From contig NZ_SUNI01000026.1 of the NCBI RefSeq assembly GCF_005048225.1, positions 1 through 39,895 of the forward strand: a stretch of DNA of 39,895 bases, in the 5' to 3' direction. Below the pieces are notes generated by a model. That model saw only the letters and a program-made list of their open reading frames with translations. It had not been told where the DNA came from and did no database searches. The position numbers and the translations under genes are program-made. This DNA is from Paracoccus gahaiensis (GTDB taxonomy: Bacteria; Pseudomonadota; Alphaproteobacteria; Rhodobacterales; Rhodobacteraceae). Below are positions 8,256-21,338 of this stretch, piece after piece (the stretch's first letter is position 1; every line of letters starts with the position of its first letter).

Positions 8256-8270
8256 CTAACCCCGCCTTAA
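8256..8270. promoter_or_regulatory. CtrA-box-like site upstream of sciP
   Basis: CTAA-N7-TTAA, one base from the CtrA consensus TTAA-N7-TTAA, 44 bases before the sciP start. CtrA is known to activate sciP in other alphaproteobacteria. A GATTC (GANTC methylation-type) site lies nearby at 8218-8222. Confidence 0.5.
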
Positions 8271-8314
8271 ACTGTCCGGGGCAAGCATGGCCTGTGTCGA
8301 GAAGGGATGCCGCC

Positions 8315-8590
8315 ATGTTCGTGAAGAAGTCATCCGGTCCGCGGATCGTGACCCTGGAAGACGGGCGCATCCTCAGCGTGGCGGATCTGCCGCCGCCGGA
8401 CACGCGATGGGTGGCCAATCGCAAGCAGACGGTCGTCCTGGCCGTGCGCCACGGGCTGATCGCACGGGACGAGGCGCTGCGGCGCTACGGGCTGTCGGAG
8501 GAAGAGTTCGATGGCTGGTGCCGGGCCGCCGCGCGCCACGGCACGGCAGGATTAAAGGTCGCAGCGCTACAAAAACATAGACAACCCTGA
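8315..8590 (+). CDS. sciP: SciP (DUF1153), CtrA inhibitor
   Basis: Small helix-turn-helix protein that binds CtrA and represses CtrA-activated promoters. 91 residues, and almost every part matches the family: [62 protein letters not shown], and the C-terminal [12 protein letters not shown]. It sits directly upstream of ctrA in the same direction with 99 bases between, so the activator and its inhibitor are neighbours and both carry CtrA-like boxes. The ATG at 8315 is the only start consistent with the conserved N-terminus. Confidence 0.93.
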   Translation: MFVKKSSGPRIVTLEDGRILSVADLPPPDTRWVANRKQTVVLAVRHGLIARDEALRRYGLSEEEFDGWCRAAARHGTAGLKVAALQKHRQP

Positions 8591-8617
8591 GCGGCAAAGG
8601 CCAGAAGGATCGATCTG

Positions 8618-8632
8618 ATAACCTCATCTTAA
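8618..8632. promoter_or_regulatory. CtrA-box-like site upstream of ctrA
   Basis: ATAA-N7-TTAA, one mismatch from the CtrA consensus, 58 bases before the ctrA start, consistent with autoregulation. A GAATC (GANTC) site lies at 8668-8672, between the box and the start codon. Confidence 0.55.
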
Positions 8633-8689
8633 CCACTTCGCGGGATTGTCGGGATATGACGAGTGGCGAATCGGGGGAAAGACGAAGAT

Positions 8690-13801
<5,112 letters not shown>

Positions 13802-13824
13802 ACCCGGATGTTCTCATAAAGTTC

Positions 13825-13839
13825 TTTACGAATCGTTAA
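13825..13839. promoter_or_regulatory. TTTA-N7-TTAA site inside an imperfect dyad before the small membrane ORF
   Basis: TTTA-CGAATCG-TTAA is one mismatch from a CtrA box, and its spacer contains GAATC (a GANTC methylation-type site). It lies within a larger imperfect inverted repeat, GTTCTTTAC (13821-13829) and GTAAGAAC (13844-13851). Either could be regulatory; no experimental support. Confidence 0.35.
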
Positions 13840-13880
13840 AATTGTAAGAACAAAGGAGCAACAGAGAGAGGAGTTGCCCC

Positions 13881-13976
13881 GTGACCCGTGAACTTGCCAC
13901 CGATATGCTCGGCGCTGCCGCCCTGGCCCTGACCACCATTGTCCTGTTGTGGATGCCCGCATTCCTTCAGGTCTGA
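13881..13976 (+). CDS. 31-residue single-pass membrane peptide
   Basis: GTG start with a strong ribosome site (GAGAGAGGAG, spacing about 7) and stop TGA at 13974. Predicted product: a short charged N-terminus (MTRELATDML) then a hydrophobic segment GAAALALTTIVLLWMPAFLQV spanning the membrane once. It has its own AT-rich upstream region and is followed after 67 bases by a strong terminator (14044-14078), so it looks like an independent monocistronic gene rather than a recG tail. Function unknown. Confidence 0.6.
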   Translation: MTRELATDMLGAAALALTTIVLLWMPAFLQV

Positions 13977-14043
13977 CCGCCTGCCCCGCGTTGCCCGACC
14001 GGCGCCCGCCTGTGCGTCTGTCCCGTCCCGGCACGCGCACCTT

Positions 14044-14078
14044 GGACCGACCCTGGCAGGGGTCGGTCCCTTTTTTTT
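14044..14078 (+). terminator. intrinsic terminator after the small membrane ORF
   Basis: Perfect 10-base stem GGACCGACCC / GGGTCGGTCC (14044-14053, 14060-14069) followed by C and eight T. Strong on the plus strand. Confidence 0.92.
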
Positions 14079-14093
14079 GCCGGAAGGGGTTGG

Positions 14094-14531
14094 TCAGGCG
14101 GCGGCCTGATCCATCGCCTCCAGCGTGGCATCCCATGCCAGAAGGATCGAGGCGTGGCGGTTTGGATAGGCCCGGGCCGGGGTCAGCGCCTCGAGATCGC
14201 CGAAGGGGGCGTCGGGGGCGGGGGCGTCCCGGGTCAGCATGTCGCGCAGCTGGTCGCGCGCCGCCGCCAGGGCCGCCCGGTCCAGCCCGATGACGGCCTG
14301 TCCCAGCACCGAGGCCGAGGCCTGGCCCAGGGCGCAGGCCCGCACCTCCTGCGCGAATTCGCTGATCCGGTCGTCCTGCAGCGACAGATGCACCGTGACC
14401 GAGGATCCGCATTGCGGCGAGCGGCGCTGGACGCTGGCCTGCGGGGCGCTGAGTGTGCCCTGATGCGGGATGGCCGTGGTCAGGGCCAGGATGCGGCGCG
14501 AGTAGAGCTGCAGAAGATCGCTGTCGGACAT
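14094..14531 (-). CDS. NifU/IscU-like iron-sulfur scaffold protein
   Basis: 145 residues with a NifU N-terminal fold: LLQLYSRRILAL, HQGTLSAPQASVQRRSPQCGSSVTVHL, ACALGQASASVL and a C-terminal ARAYPNRHASILLAWDATLEAM. IscU/SufU use three cysteines. Two are clear here (QCGS and ACALGQAS), but the third position, usually in a K/R-x-CATLAW motif, reads NRHASILLAW with no Cys. Such two-Cys members are annotated as scaffold proteins in alphaproteobacteria, but cluster assembly has not been shown for this one. ATG at 14531 has GGAGG at better spacing than the ATG at 14534. Divergent from hisI. Confidence 0.8.
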   Translation of the reverse strand: MSDSDLLQLYSRRILALTTAIPHQGTLSAPQASVQRRSPQCGSSVTVHLSLQDDRISEFAQEVRACALGQASASVLGQAVIGLDRAALAAARDQLRDMLTRDAPAPDAPFGDLEALTPARAYPNRHASILLAWDATLEAMDQAAA

Positions 14532-14604
14532 CATTCCTCCGGTCGGGCTTTCCCGCGGCCCCGTCCCGGATTAGATAGGGACGCGCCCCGCGAAAGGAAA
14601 CCCG

Positions 14605-14961
14605 ATGTTCGATCCCCTCAGCCTGAAATATGACGCGGCGGGGCTGATCCCGGCCATCGCGCAGGATGCGGGCACGGGCGAGGTGCTGATGATGGCCTGG
14701 ATGAACGCCGATGCCGTGGCCCGCACGCTGGAGACCGGGCGGGTGACCTATTGGTCGCGCTCGCGGCAGGCCTTCTGGATCAAGGGCGAAAGCTCGGGCC
14801 ATGTGCAGGCGCTGGTCGAGATGCGGGTGGATTGCGACCGCGACTGCCTGCTGCTGCGGGTCGATCAGACGGGGCCGGCCTGTCATACGAACCGGCGGAG
14901 CTGTTTCTATCGGGCGGTGCGCGACGGGGCCGAGGTCGAGATCATGGCCCCGCTGGCGTAA
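14605..14961 (+). CDS. hisI: phosphoribosyl-AMP cyclohydrolase HisI
   Basis: Third step of histidine synthesis: opens the purine ring of PR-AMP. 118 residues, the monofunctional form without the HisE domain. Conserved LMMAWMNADAVARTLETGRVTYWSRSR, WIKGESSGH, and the zinc/magnesium site DCDRDCLLLRVDQTGPACHTNRRSCFYR. ATG at 14605 after GAAAGGAAA. The stop is followed within a few bases by a hairpin of the family repeat (14964-15020). Confidence 0.95.
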   Translation: MFDPLSLKYDAAGLIPAIAQDAGTGEVLMMAWMNADAVARTLETGRVTYWSRSRQAFWIKGESSGHVQALVEMRVDCDRDCLLLRVDQTGPACHTNRRSCFYRAVRDGAEVEIMAPLA

Positions 14962-14963
14962 GA

Positions 14964-15020
14964 GGGGGGCGCTGCCCCCCGTCCTGCGGACTCCCCCCGG
15001 GATATTTTTCGCCAAGATGA
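14964..15020. repeat. Rhodobacteraceae-type intergenic repeat with tandem hairpins
   Basis: Hairpin GGGGGGC-GCT-GCCCCCC (14964-14980), small hairpin GTCC-TGC-GGAC (14981-14991), then the tail CCCCCCGGGATATTTTTCG followed by CCAAGATGAAG. I recognise this architecture as a repeat scattered between genes in Paracoccus/Rhodobacter genomes, usually between convergent genes as here (hisI and gluQRS). It may act as a bidirectional terminator. Only one copy was seen in this window. Confidence 0.65.
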
Positions 15021-15024
15021 AGGG

Positions 15025-15876
15025 TCAGAGGCCGATCATCTGGCGGATGTCGGCGGGGGTGGCGCCCTCGTCGCGGTAGTGGCGGATGGCGCGGGCGTCG
15101 TCGCGCTTGGCCAGGCGGCGGCCGGTGTCGTCGCGGATCAGGCGGTGGTGCAGGTAGGCGGGCGTCGGCAGGTCCAGCAGGCGCTGCAGCAGGACATGGA
15201 TGTAGGTCGCGTCGAAGAGGTCCTTGCCGCGGGTGACCAGCGTGATGCCTTGGGCGGCGTCGTCGACCACCACCGCAAGGTGGTAGGACGTGCCCATGCC
15301 GCGCCGGGACAGGATCACGTCGCCGATGCCTTGGGCGACCTGGTCGCGCGTCAGGATATGGTCGTGATCGGGCAGGATCGTGCGGTCGCGAAAGCCGATC
15401 CGGTCGAGGCCCAGGGCGTCGAAGGCGCGGGCGATGTCGAGGCGGATCACGTCGTCGGGGCCTGCATCGCGATGGCTGCGGCCCCGGCAGGTGCCGGGAT
15501 AGACGAGGCCGTCCGGGCCGGCGGGCAGGGCGCCCTCCTGCGGGGCCGACAGGGCGGCGCGGATGTCGCCGCGGCGGCAGCGGCAGGGATAGGTCAGGGG
15601 GGCGAGGCGGTCGAGGGCCGCCCGGTAGGCGGGCAGGCGGTCGGACTGGCGCATCACCGGCTGCGGCCAGTCGAGGCCCAGCCACGCGAGGTCGTCGAGG
15701 ATCGCGGCCTCGAACTCCGGGCGGCAGCGGTCGCGGTCGATATCCTCGATGCGCAGGTGGAAGGCGCCATGGGCGGCGGCGGTCAGGGCCGAATAGGCAT
15801 GGCCCAGATGCAGCAGCCCGGTGGGCGAGGGGGCGAAGCGCGTGACCTCGCCCGCGTCTATTGCGCGGCCAGCCAT
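15025..15876 (-). CDS. gluQRS: glutamyl-Q tRNA(Asp) synthetase GluQRS
   Basis: Attaches glutamate to queuosine of tRNA-Asp. 283 residues: a truncated class-I glutamyl-tRNA synthetase with the catalytic domain only and no anticodon-binding part. HIGH-like motif in [19 protein letters not shown]; zinc-site-like cysteines CRCRRGDI and CRGRSH; KMSKS-equivalent [24 protein letters not shown] and [16 protein letters not shown] typical of the family. The start at 15876 overlaps the trmFO stop by 19 bases, so the two RNA-modification genes are an operon. Confidence 0.93.
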   Translation of the reverse strand: MAGRAIDAGEVTRFAPSPTGLLHLGHAYSALTAAAHGAFHLRIEDIDRDRCRPEFEAAILDDLAWLGLDWPQPVMRQSDRLPAYRAALDRLAPLTYPCRCRRGDIRAALSAPQEGALPAGPDGLVYPGTCRGRSHRDAGPDDVIRLDIARAFDALGLDRIGFRDRTILPDHDHILTRDQVAQGIGDVILSRRGMGTSYHLAVVVDDAAQGITLVTRGKDLFDATYIHVLLQRLLDLPTPAYLHHRLIRDDTGRRLAKRDDARAIRHYRDEGATPADIRQMIGL

Positions 15877-17195
15877 GCGGCGAAGTCGTCCTTGGCGCGC
15901 TGCGTATAGGCCGGATAGCGGTCCTTGCGGCCCCGGCGCCCGCTGCGCGCCTCGGGCAAAGGCGGGAAGAGGCCGAAATTCACGTTCATCGGCTGGAAGG
16001 TCTTGGCCTCGGCCCCGCCGGTGATGTGATGGATCAGCGCGCCCATGGCGGTGGTGACGGGCGGCGGCGGCAGGTCGCGGCCCAGGGCCTGGGCGGCGGC
16101 CATGCGGCCTGCCAGCAGGCCCATCGCGGCGCTTTCGACATAGCCCTCGACCCCGGTCACCTGGCCCGCGAAGCGCAGGTTGGGACGCAGGCGCAGGCGC
16201 ATGCGGTCGTCCAGCAGCGTGGGCGAGTTCAGGAAGCTGTTCCTGTGGATGCCGCCGAGGCGCGCGAAGCTGGCCTCGTGCAGGCCGGGGATCATGCGGA
16301 AGACCTGGGTCTGCGCGCCGTACTTCATCTTGGTCTGAAAGCCCACGATATTGTAGAGCGTTCCCAAGGCATTGTCGCGGCGCAGCTGGACGACGGCATA
16401 GGCCTTTTCGTCCGGCTTGTGCGGATTGGTCAGGCCCACGGGCTTCATCGGGCCAAAGCGCAGCGTCTCGCGGCCGCGTTCGGCCATGACCTCGATGGGC
16501 AGGCAGCCGTCGAAATAGCCCGCCGTCTCGCCCTCGTGGAACTCGGTCTTCTCGGCGGCCAGAAGGGCGTCGATGAAGGCCTCGTAATCGGGTTTGGTCA
16601 TCGGGCAGTTGATATAGGCCTTCTGCTCGGCCAGCGTCTCGCCCTTGTCATAACGGCTCTGCTCCCAAGCCACGCTCATGTCGATCGTGTCGGCATGGAC
16701 GATCGGGGCGATGGCGTCGAAGAAGGCCAGCGCCTCGGTGCCGGTCACGCCGCGGATGGCAGAGGCCAGCGCGTCCGAGGTCAGCGGGCCGGTCGCCACG
16801 ATCCAGTTGCCCTCCGAGGGCAGGTCGGTCACCTCGCCCGGCGCGAAGGTGATCAGCGGCTCGGCCCGCAGGGCCTCGGTGACCGAGGCCGCGAAGGCCT
16901 CGCGGTCCACGGCCAGCGCGCCGCCGGCGGGCAGGCGGTGGCGGGTGGCCATGGCCATGATCAGCCCGTCCGCGGCCCGCATTTCCCAGTGCAGCTGGCC
17001 CACGGCGTTCATCACGTCGTCATCCGAGCGGAAGCTGTTCGAGCAGACCATCTCGGCGCAGTCGCCGGACTTGTGGGCGAAGGTCTCCACCTGAGGGCGC
17101 ATCTCGTGCAGCACCACGGGGATGCCGGCGCGGGTGATCTGCCAGGCGGCCTCGGATCCGGCCAGGCCGGCGCCGACGATGTGAACGGGGTCCAT
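15858..17195 (-). CDS. trmFO: methylenetetrahydrofolate-tRNA (uracil-5-)-methyltransferase TrmFO
   Basis: Folate/FAD-dependent enzyme making m5U54 in the T-loop of tRNA. 445 residues. N-terminal FAD Rossmann motif ([21 protein letters not shown]), then [27 protein letters not shown] and [47 protein letters not shown], conserved in TrmFO and carrying its cysteines, then [14 protein letters not shown] and a second dinucleotide-binding end with [20 protein letters not shown] at 17195 has GGAG at 6 bases; another ATG at 17207 is in frame. It is upstream of gluQRS in the same operon. Confidence 0.95.
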   Translation of the reverse strand: MDPVHIVGAGLAGSEAAWQITRAGIPVVLHEMRPQVETFAHKSGDCAEMVCSNSFRSDDDVMNAVGQLHWEMRAADGLIMAMATRHRLPAGGALAVDREAFAASVTEALRAEPLITFAPGEVTDLPSEGNWIVATGPLTSDALASAIRGVTGTEALAFFDAIAPIVHADTIDMSVAWEQSRYDKGETLAEQKAYINCPMTKPDYEAFIDALLAAEKTEFHEGETAGYFDGCLPIEVMAERGRETLRFGPMKPVGLTNPHKPDEKAYAVVQLRRDNALGTLYNIVGFQTKMKYGAQTQVFRMIPGLHEASFARLGGIHRNSFLNSPTLLDDRMRLRLRPNLRFAGQVTGVEGYVESAAMGLLAGRMAAAQALGRDLPPPPVTTAMGALIHHITGGAEAKTFQPMNVNFGLFPPLPEARSGRRGRKDRYPAYTQRAKDDFAAWLAAQ

Positions 17196-17237
17196 GCGTG
17201 TCTCCATGCGGGTGGGGCTAGCAAAGCGGCCCGGAAT

Positions 17238-17268
17238 TGGAAAGGGGCGGCGCCGATGGCACCGCCCC
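17238..17268 (-). terminator. intrinsic terminator after rplY
   Basis: On the minus strand GGGGCGGTGCC-ATC-GGCGCCGCCCC (17268-17244, one mismatch) followed by TTTCC. It lies just beyond the rplY stop and before trmFO. Confidence 0.65.
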
Positions 17269-17296
17269 CAGGGTCATGCGACCGATGCGCGCGGGA

Positions 17297-17923
17297 TCAG
17301 TCCGCGGCGGCCTCGGCCTCGGCCTCGCCGCCTTCGCTGTCTTCCGAGCGCAGCGCCGAGGGCGCGGCCAGGTTGGCGATGACGAAGTCGCGGTCGATCG
17401 TGGGCTTGGCCCCCTCGGGCAGGGGGATGTCGCTGATATGGATCGTGTCACCGATCTCGCGGCCTGCCAGGTCGACGGTGATGTGATCGGGAATGTCACC
17501 CGCCGTCACGATCAGTTCGACCTCGGCGCGCACGGTGACCAGCGTTCCGCCCTTCTTCAGGCCGGGGCAGGTGTCCTCGTTGATGAACTCGACCGGAATG
17601 AACAGGTTCACCTTGGACGTGCGACGCAGGCGCATGAAGTCGATGTGGATCGGCAGATCCTTCACGACGTCGCGCTGCACGCCGCGGCAGATGACGCGGA
17701 CATCGTCCTGGCCCTCGACCTGCAGGTTCCACAGGGTGGACATGAAGCGCCCGGCCCGCAGCTTGGTCAGCAGCTTGTTGAAGTCGAACGCGATGGAGAC
17801 GGGATCCTTGTTGTCACCATACACGATACCGGGCACCTTGCCGTCACGGCGAGCCTGGCGGGCGGCCCCCTTGCCTGACCCCGCGCGTGCCTCGGCCACC
17901 AGATTCGGAATCTCTTTGGCCAT
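17297..17923 (-). CDS. rplY: 50S ribosomal protein L25 / Ctc
   Basis: Binds 5S rRNA in the large subunit; the long (CTC/TL5) form, 208 residues. N-terminal 5S-binding domain ([41 protein letters not shown]) and C-terminal TL5 domain ([56 protein letters not shown]) ending in an acidic Ala/Glu tail. ATG at 17923 after AAGGA. The mRNA leader carries a strong hairpin (17950-17978), see findings. Probable promoter: TTCACA-16-CTAAGG on the minus strand (18015-17988). Confidence 0.95.
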   Translation of the reverse strand: MAKEIPNLVAEARAGSGKGAARQARRDGKVPGIVYGDNKDPVSIAFDFNKLLTKLRAGRFMSTLWNLQVEGQDDVRVICRGVQRDVVKDLPIHIDFMRLRRTSKVNLFIPVEFINEDTCPGLKKGGTLVTVRAEVELIVTAGDIPDHITVDLAGREIGDTIHISDIPLPEGAKPTIDRDFVIANLAAPSALRSEDSEGGEAEAEAAAD

Positions 17924-17949
17924 TGCTTTAATCCTTAACCGTTGTTGAG

Positions 17950-18015
17950 GGCGCCACCCTCCAAGGGTGCGTGGCGCCAAGCGGTGCCCTTAGCGCAATG
18001 GCGCGCGGATGTGAA
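17950..18015 (-). promoter_or_regulatory. rplY promoter candidate and 5' leader hairpin
   Basis: Minus strand: -35 TTCACA (18015-18010), 16 bases, -10 CTAAGG (17993-17988). The predicted start is followed at once by the hairpin GGCGCCAC (17978-17971) / GTGGCGCC (17957-17950), with an alternative inner stem ACCCT-CCA-AGGGT. It may cap the mRNA or regulate translation. Confidence 0.4.
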
Positions 18016-18079
18016 GCCGGAAACGCAGGGATCCGTGCGGGTGCCGCCCGACCGCAGGGCCCGCCAAAGCGGACGTGAT

Positions 18080-18109
18080 TTGACCCCGGGCCGCGCCGGC
18101 TTCTATGCC
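18080..18109 (+). promoter_or_regulatory. promoter candidate for the acyltransferase gene
   Basis: TTGACC (18080-18085), 18 bases, TATGCC (18104-18109). The predicted start about 7 bases on would leave a leader of roughly 25 bases before ATG 18141, which supports that start over the in-frame ATG at 18105. Confidence 0.45.
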
Positions 18110-18140
18110 CGGTCGATGGCTGGCCCTCGAGGACGGCGGG

Positions 18141-19115
18141 ATGCAGGGGGGCAGGGTGGATCAGGATCAGCCACGGACGATGTCGGTGGATTACCTGCGG
18201 GTGATCCTGGCGGGATTCGTGGTGCTGGCCCATTCGGGCCTGGCGCGCGAGACCCTGCGCGAGGCGGGCGTTGCCGGCCTCTGGGGGCTGGCGGCGGGCA
18301 ATGGCATCCTGCGCGTGGCGGTGCCGGTCTTCACGCTGATTGCGGGATATTTCCTGGCCTCGACCCTGCACCGGGGGCGCCTGTCGGGCTGGGTGGGGCA
18401 TCTGCTGCTGCTCTATGCGGTCTGGTCGGCGGTCTATCTGCTGTTCCTCTGGCCCTATTACACGACACGGCCCGCCGCGCTGACGTTGACCGAGCTGCTG
18501 CTGGGCTTCATGCATCTGTGGTTCCTGCAGGGGCTGGCGGTGTCCGGCGTGATCCTGGGCCTGATGCTGAGGCTGGGGCGGGGGGCGGTGATCGGCTCGG
18601 CCGTGCTGCTGGGTCTGATCGGGCTGGGGCTGCAATATGCCCGGATGAGCGGCCTGTCCGAGGTTCCGGTCGAGCATTACCGCAACGGGCCGCTGTATCT
18701 GTACCCCTATCTGGTCATGGGCTGGCTGATCGCGCGCCACCCGCCGCGGCTGTCCGCCCCCGCACTCTGGGCGCTGATGGCCGTCGGGCTGGCCCTGACC
18801 CTGGCCGAGAACCTCGCCTGGCTTGGGCGCATCGGAGAGGAGTCGCTGCTGGAGATCCCGCTTGGCCATCTGATCCTGTGCCCGGCGCTGCTGCTGTGGG
18901 TGCTGCGCCTGCCGGCGCCCGCCACCCGCCTGCCCTTGGCGCGGGCGGCGGCGGGGATCTATGTGATGCATGTGATCGTGCTGCAGGGGCTGCCCCGGAT
19001 CGGGCTGCCCGACCCGGCCTTGGGCACGGTGCTGGGCATCGTGCTGCCCTTCGGGCTGGTCTGGGCGGTCGTCACCCTGGGGCGGCGCAGCCGCCGTCGG
19101 GCGCGCCCGGCCTAG
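18141..19115 (+). CDS. acyltransferase family (AT3) membrane protein
   Basis: Integral membrane protein of about 324 residues with roughly ten hydrophobic segments. The first helix carries the family signature: SVDYLRVILAGFVVLAHSG, where the His in VVLAHS corresponds to the conserved catalytic His. Other family features: ILRVAVPVFTLIAGYFLAS, HLWFLQGLAVSG and a late GIYVMHVIVLQGL helix. AT3 proteins O-acetylate or succinylate surface sugars, but the acceptor cannot be read here. ATG at 18141 follows GAGGA. The gene converges on lldD; both stop codons lie in the same CTAG (19112-19115). Confidence 0.85.
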   Translation: MQGGRVDQDQPRTMSVDYLRVILAGFVVLAHSGLARETLREAGVAGLWGLAAGNGILRVAVPVFTLIAGYFLASTLHRGRLSGWVGHLLLLYAVWSAVYLLFLWPYYTTRPAALTLTELLLGFMHLWFLQGLAVSGVILGLMLRLGRGAVIGSAVLLGLIGLGLQYARMSGLSEVPVEHYRNGPLYLYPYLVMGWLIARHPPRLSAPALWALMAVGLALTLAENLAWLGRIGEESLLEIPLGHLILCPALLLWVLRLPAPATRLPLARAAAGIYVMHVIVLQGLPRIGLPDPALGTVLGIVLPFGLVWAVVTLGRRSRRRARPA

Positions 19116-20281
19116 GCGATCTCGTATTCGTCCAGGAAGCCGCGCGGCACCAGCAGGTTCTGCGGGCCAACCTTGTCCAGATCCCGCTCGCCGCACAGCG
19201 CCATGCTGATGTCCAGCTCCTTGCGGATGATCTCGAGCGCGCGGGTCACGCCGGCCTCGCCCATCGCGCCCAGGCCATGCAGCCAGGCCCGCCCGATCCA
19301 GGTGCCATGCGCCCCAAGCGCCAGCGCCTTCAGCACGTCCTGACCCGAGCGGATGCCGCCATCCATATGAACCTCCACCCGATCGCCCACGGCCTTGACG
19401 ATATGGGGCAGCATCCGGATCGAGGACAGCGCCCCGTCCAGCTGCCGTCCGCCATGATTGCTGACCACGATCGCGTCGGCGCCGAAATCCGCCGCGATCC
19501 GTGCATCCTCGGGGTCGAGGATGCCCTTGAGGATCAGCTTGCCGCCCCACATGTCGCGGATGGCCGCGATCTTGTCCCAGTCCAGCCGCTCGTCGAACTG
19601 CTCGGCGGTCCAGCTCATCAGGCTGGAGGTGTCGCCCACGCCCTTGGCGTGACCCACGATATTGCCGAACCCCCGCCGCTTGGTGCCCAGCATCCCCATG
19701 CCCCACCGCCAGCGCGTCGCCAGATCCAGCATCGTGGGCAGGGTCATCTTGGGCGGCGCGGACAGCCCGTTCTTCAGATCCTTGTGCCGCTGCCCCAGGA
19801 TCTGCAGATCCAGCGTCAGGACCAGCGCGCTGCACTTCGCGGCCTTGGCCCGCTCGATGATGGCGGCCAGGAACTCCTGGTCCTTCATCACGTAGAGCTG
19901 GAACATGAAGGGCGCGTTCACATGCGCCGCCACATCCTCGATCGAGCAGATGGACATGGTGGACAGGCAGAAGGGCACGCCGAACCGCTCGGCCGCGCGG
20001 GCGGCGTGGATCTCGCCATCCGCATGCTGCATGCCGGTCAGCCCGACCGGGGCCAGCGCCACCGGCATGCTGACCGGCAGGTCGACCATCCGGCGCGCCA
20101 GACGGCGGTCGGACATGTCCACGGCCACCTTCTGGCGCAGCTTGAGGCGCGCGAAATCGGTCGTGTTGTCGCGAAAGGTCTGCTCGGTATAGCTGCCCGA
20201 TTCCGCGTAGTCGTAGAACATCTTGGGGGTTCGGGCGCGGTGCATCTGCTTGAGGTCGTCGATGCAGGTGATGACGGGCAT
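19112..20281 (-). CDS. lldD: L-lactate dehydrogenase (FMN, LldD family)
   Basis: Membrane-associated oxidation of L-lactate to pyruvate. 389 residues of the alpha-hydroxy-acid oxidase TIM barrel: FYDYAESGSYTEQTFRDN, MPVALAPVGLTGMQHADGE, FCLSTMSICSIEDVAAH, FQLYVMKDQEF, LKGILDPEDARIAADFGADAIVVSNHGGRQLDGA (catalytic His and substrate Arg) and VHMDGGIRSGQDVLKALALGA (FMN phosphate site). ATG at 20281 after AAAGG. A small lipoprotein gene lies 58 bases upstream in the same direction, and a TetR regulator diverges from that pair. Other hydroxy-acid oxidases (glycolate, mandelate) are alternatives, but the N-terminus is LldD-like. Confidence 0.9.
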   Translation of the reverse strand: MPVITCIDDLKQMHRARTPKMFYDYAESGSYTEQTFRDNTTDFARLKLRQKVAVDMSDRRLARRMVDLPVSMPVALAPVGLTGMQHADGEIHAARAAERFGVPFCLSTMSICSIEDVAAHVNAPFMFQLYVMKDQEFLAAIIERAKAAKCSALVLTLDLQILGQRHKDLKNGLSAPPKMTLPTMLDLATRWRWGMGMLGTKRRGFGNIVGHAKGVGDTSSLMSWTAEQFDERLDWDKIAAIRDMWGGKLILKGILDPEDARIAADFGADAIVVSNHGGRQLDGALSSIRMLPHIVKAVGDRVEVHMDGGIRSGQDVLKALALGAHGTWIGRAWLHGLGAMGEAGVTRALEIIRKELDISMALCGERDLDKVGPQNLLVPRGFLDEYEIA

Positions 20282-20339
20282 GGCAGGGCCTTTCGCAAGC
20301 TGGTCAGAAAGACTTACCAGCGCCGCGATCCTCTGGCAA

Positions 20340-20597
20340 TCACCTGCCCGCGCGCGCCCGCAGGTCGGGATCCACAACCGGTCGCTGCAGGGCGGCGGCG
20401 CGGGCCCGCAGCGCCTCGGCCCGGGTCAGGGTCGCGCCTTCCACCGGCGCGGGATCGGCGCGTCCCGCCGCCGCATGGGCGGGCAGGGCGGGCTCGGCCA
20501 GCACCTGATCGGTGGGCAGAAGCGCGGGAAACTCGCCGCCCTCGCTGCAGGCGGCGATCAGCAGGGCGAGGGTCAGGGCGGCGGGGGCATGTCTCAT
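20340..20597 (-). CDS. small putative lipoprotein
   Basis: 85 residues beginning MRHAPAALTLALLIAACSEGGEF, a lipoprotein signal with lipobox IAAC. The rest is Ala/Pro/Arg-rich (VLAEPALPAHAAAGRADPAP, LTRAEALRARAAALQRPVVDPDLRARAGR) with no domain I recognise. The ATG at 20597 is the first that gives a sensible signal peptide; the frame is open upstream. Just before lldD, possibly co-transcribed. Confidence 0.6.
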   Translation of the reverse strand: MRHAPAALTLALLIAACSEGGEFPALLPTDQVLAEPALPAHAAAGRADPAPVEGATLTRAEALRARAAALQRPVVDPDLRARAGR

Positions 20598-20679
20598 ACG
20601 GGGGACGCTACGCCCTCGGCGCCGCCCCGGCAACGCCTTCGCGCCTTCCCCCCGGGCAGACCCCGCGCTAGACAGGCGC

Positions 20680-21267
20680 ATGGCCCGCACCACTGGTTCC
20701 CGCGCAACGATCACCGGCCCGCTGATCCGCGACAAGGCCCGGCGCCTGTTCGCGCGGCAGGGTTATGCGGCGGTCTCGATGCGCCAGATCGCGGCGGCGG
20801 TGGGGGTGCAGGCGGGGACGCTGTACAGCTATACCCCCGACAAGCAGGCGCTGCTGGCCGATCTGCTGGAAAGCCACATGCAGGATCTGCTGGCCGCCTG
20901 GTCCGATGATGCAGAGGCCGACCCGCTGGCCCGGCTGGAACGCTTCGTGCGCTTCCACATCGCCTTCAGCCTGGACCATTCCGACGCGGTCTTCCTGTCC
21001 TATATGGAGCTGCGCAACCTGACGCCCGAGAACTTCGCCCGCATCGCCGACCTGCGGGGCCGCTACGAGGCCGCGCTGGAGGCGATCCTGCGCGAAGGGG
21101 TCGCGGCAGGCCGGATGCGGATCGAGGATCCCAAGCTGACCACGCTGGCGCTGATCGCCATGCTGACCGGCGTCACCAACTGGTATCGCGAGGGCGGTCG
21201 CCTGGACCGGGCCCGCATCGCGCAGATCTACTGGGGGCTGGCCCAAGGCGCCGTCGGGGCGGCCTGA
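20680..21267 (+). CDS. TetR/AcrR-family transcriptional regulator
   Basis: 195 residues. N-terminal TetR helix-turn-helix: LIRDKARRLFARQGYAAVSMRQIAAAVGVQAGTLYSYTPDKQALLADLLESHM. The C-terminal ligand domain is all helical (LERFVRFHIAFSLDHSDAVFLSYMELRNLTPENFARI, a pattern found in KstR2-like and fatty-acid-related TetR proteins). It diverges from the lipoprotein-lldD pair across 82 bases in which I saw no clear operator palindrome. Ligand and targets unknown; followed closely by dnaG. Confidence 0.88.
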   Translation: MARTTGSRATITGPLIRDKARRLFARQGYAAVSMRQIAAAVGVQAGTLYSYTPDKQALLADLLESHMQDLLAAWSDDAEADPLARLERFVRFHIAFSLDHSDAVFLSYMELRNLTPENFARIADLRGRYEAALEAILREGVAAGRMRIEDPKLTTLALIAMLTGVTNWYREGGRLDRARIAQIYWGLAQGAVGAA

Positions 21268-21338
21268 TCCGGGCGTCGTGGCGCAAATCTCCAATCGCAC
21301 GCTTGATGCCCCGCCCGCCATCCGGGATACTCGCGCGC

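Noticed and set aside
17942..20671. 909-codon plus-strand frame across the acyltransferase, lldD and lipoprotein region
   Set aside because: It is a shadow of genes in other frames (AT3 protein on plus, LldD on minus) and shows low-complexity Gly/Ala/Arg translation.
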